The translations under genes were made by a program, and so were the position numbers. The notes beneath the pieces were generated by a model, which was given only the letters and a program-made list of their open reading frames with translations, made no database searches and was not told where the DNA came from. From Euborellia annulipes (lineage: Eukaryota; Arthropoda; Insecta; Dermaptera; Anisolabididae), in NCBI GenBank assembly GCA_023213315.1, contig JAKCPI010001777.1, positions 1 to 64,000 of the forward strand: a DNA stretch of 64,000 nt, written 5' to 3'. Below are positions 62,525 to 64,000 of the stretch, piece by piece. The number at the start of each line of letters is the position of its first letter. The first letter of the stretch is position 1.

Positions 62525-63000
62525 AAGCTCGGTCATCTTAGAACTTAAAATAAAGAAATAAATTATAATTAAATTATTAGGATGGGTAAATGAAAGTATA
62601 TTCTTATTTTTAAAGCGTGTAACTATTAAAATAATTGAGCAAACAGCAAGTGTTTTTTTTTATTTTTTCCCCTCTCCAATAATAAAATTACGAAATTTTC
62701 ACCTTTTAGTTTTTAAAGAAGACGTACAATAATAAATAGCTTAGAATTATATGGCTATACATCAAGGACCTGCTCCATGAGAAGAGAGACGATCATAAAA
62801 AAAAAAAAAAAAAAAAACACTGATTTCTTCAATTTAGATTTAAAGATTAGTTTATGTTACTGGTCATCATTTCTTATTAGACATTCGTTCTTTTCAATGT
62901 CATTGCGATGAACTTGAAAACCAATTATTTTATGACATATTCCCTACATAAATTAATTAAATTCCGTGATATATATCTCGTCTGTCAAATTATTTGTTTT
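62525..63000. other. AT-rich DNA, nothing identified
   Basis: A run at about 62798-62817. No features otherwise. Confidence 0.45.
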
Positions 63001-63004
63001 TATT

Positions 63005-63235
63005 GAATTATTAGAGTGTTAACTGTGGACGGCGAGTGAGAGAGGACCTCCTCTGTTCTATTTCGGAGGGATTTGCGACCCTTGTTTGATTGTTTACGGC
63101 CACCGCCTTTACTAAATTTACCCGGCGCTTCTCTATTCTTAGGAGCTCTCCTCTCCTCTCCTTATGTTGGCAGACACAACCATTCATTCGGAGAATCAAC
63201 ACCATCACAAAACAACACACACACTAATAGTTTGG
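63005..63235. promoter_or_regulatory. GC-richer unique patch, possible promoter or exon
   Basis: GGACGGCGAGTGAGAGAGGA, TTTACGGCCACCGCCTTTAC, TTTACCCGGCGCTTCTC and CT-rich words stand out from AT-rich flanks. ORFs on both strands (63011-63220 minus, 63164-63379 plus) show no domain. Unassigned. Confidence 0.25.
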
Positions 63236-63399
63236 ACATTTGCAAAATTTAATGCATCTCAAAATATTTGTATTTTCATACTATTTATAAATACTTTTTT
63301 TTTATATATAGAACTGTCTAAAAAATATATTTATTTACTCCCAATATTAATGGTTTGTAATTTTCCAACCCCTAATTAAATTTGAATTTAGAAAACGAA

Positions 63400-64000
63400 T
63401 TTTACTTTCTCTTTTAAAGTGAAAAAACTAATAGGCATAGATGAAATTTTTCTCAAGTCCATAATAGTTTGTAATATGAAATTTGATAGATATTGAATTT
63501 TTTCGAAGATTGCTTCAATTGGCCTTTTAAAAATAAATCAATCACAATACAGTTTAACAAAATTTTATTTAATTATTTCGAAATCTTTGAAAAAGATTTT
63601 ATATAATACAGATATAATAAACTAATATCTAAAAAAAAAAGAATTTGTTTGGAGAAGAGAAGGGATTATATTAGTTTTTGTTAAAATTATTTTATCCCCT
63701 CTATTTTTTTTTCGTACAGCCAGCGCTTATGTGCTCGAGAGTGGAGCCTTGAGCTTAGGCAGCCAAGATGCTTAATCGTTGGAATTATTGTGCACGTTTC
63801 GGGGTGCTAATTTTGGGAGTTTCCAGTGGCCACAATTTTGAAGCTATCGACCTCAAATTTTTTTTTTAATTAAAGCTATTTAAAATATCTACAACTTATA
63901 GAAGCCCTTTTTTTGATTTTCGAAAAAATAAATTTTTTTTAGATTAATCCCATTAAATAAAAGATATTTTTAAAAAATCCGCTCTATATCTTTTAGATAA
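63400..64000. other. AT-rich window end, nothing identified
   Basis: A small GC-richer patch at 63715-63840 (GTGCTCGAGAGTGGAGCCTT, CACGTTTCGGGGTGC) is unassigned. The rest is A/T-rich. Confidence 0.4.

Noticed and set aside
1..64000. CRISPR arrays, operons, ribosome binding sites or prophage
   Set aside because: No regularly spaced short repeats with unique spacers, no gene clusters and no prokaryotic coding density; all other signs are eukaryotic.
1..64000. Known conserved microRNAs (let-7, miR-10, miR-9, miR-124, iab-4 and others)
   Set aside because: I looked for their mature sequences on both strands by eye and found none; this is not a substitute for a search.

Overview
The window reads as intergenic or intronic DNA from an AT-rich invertebrate genome, possibly an arthropod or related phylum. 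The species cannot be fixed from sequence alone. The reasons are strong A/T bias by eye, long homopolymers, no open reading frame above about 126 codons, no recognisable protein domain, and dense short non-autonomous transposable elements. I found no protein-coding gene I can defend. The longest ORF (18075-18455) runs through a CA microsatellite, and several others lie inside repeats.

Dominant content. (1) R1, a dispersed family with about a dozen full or partial copies. It has a hairpin at each end, short inverted subterminal repeats (ACTTTCTCTTACC/GGTAAGAGAAAGT) and an internal CA/CAGA microsatellite, so I read it as a Helentron-associated (HINE/DINE-1-like) non-autonomous element. (2) hAT-type MITEs with 8-bp target duplications (15690, 28249, 40616) and two related copies (39632, 57649). 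(3) A TTAA-flanked pair (27604 plus, 36259 minus). (4) TA-flanked mariner/pogo-type MITEs (34961, 49018). (5) Foldback elements (14559, 23857, 25145/45441, 40357, 47033/57041). (6) SINEs: a tRNA-headed family with 11-12 bp target duplications (28791, 31063), a 5S-rRNA-like-headed SINE sharing the same type of tail (2814), and a tRNA-Tyr-like family (52027-52577, 53767). (7) Several hammerhead-ribozyme-like motifs (core CUGANGA ... GAAA ... CGUC), clearest at 48032 and 26492, of the kind known from Penelope-like elements and retrozymes.

Layout. 0-10 kb: R1 pieces, 5S-like SINE, a GC-rich island and ribozyme-like tails. 12-19.5 kb: R1-rich block with a nested hAT MITE, a foldback and a promoter-like stretch at 18.1-18.4 kb. 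19.5-27 kb: mostly plain, with foldbacks. 27.6-41 kb: dense nested elements. 41.6-42.9 kb: a composite with 21-bp inverted ends enclosing 2.5 copies of a 335-bp tandem unit. 43-49 kb: candidate enhancer, foldbacks, a GC-rich CRE-bearing promoter candidate and the best hammerhead. 51.9-52.8 kb: a very recent rearrangement made of exact 145-bp direct and exact 160-bp inverted repeats. 53-64 kb: R1 copies, one with a suspicious homopolymer-rich insert, and a candidate regulatory block at 60.6-61 kb.

Nothing here forms an operon or pathway. The interest lies in mobile-element architecture, ribozyme-like RNA ends, and non-repetitive islands with clustered transcription-factor-like sites that could be cis-regulatory DNA of a neighbouring gene. 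All family assignments come from reading ends, target duplications and copies by eye, without any search.
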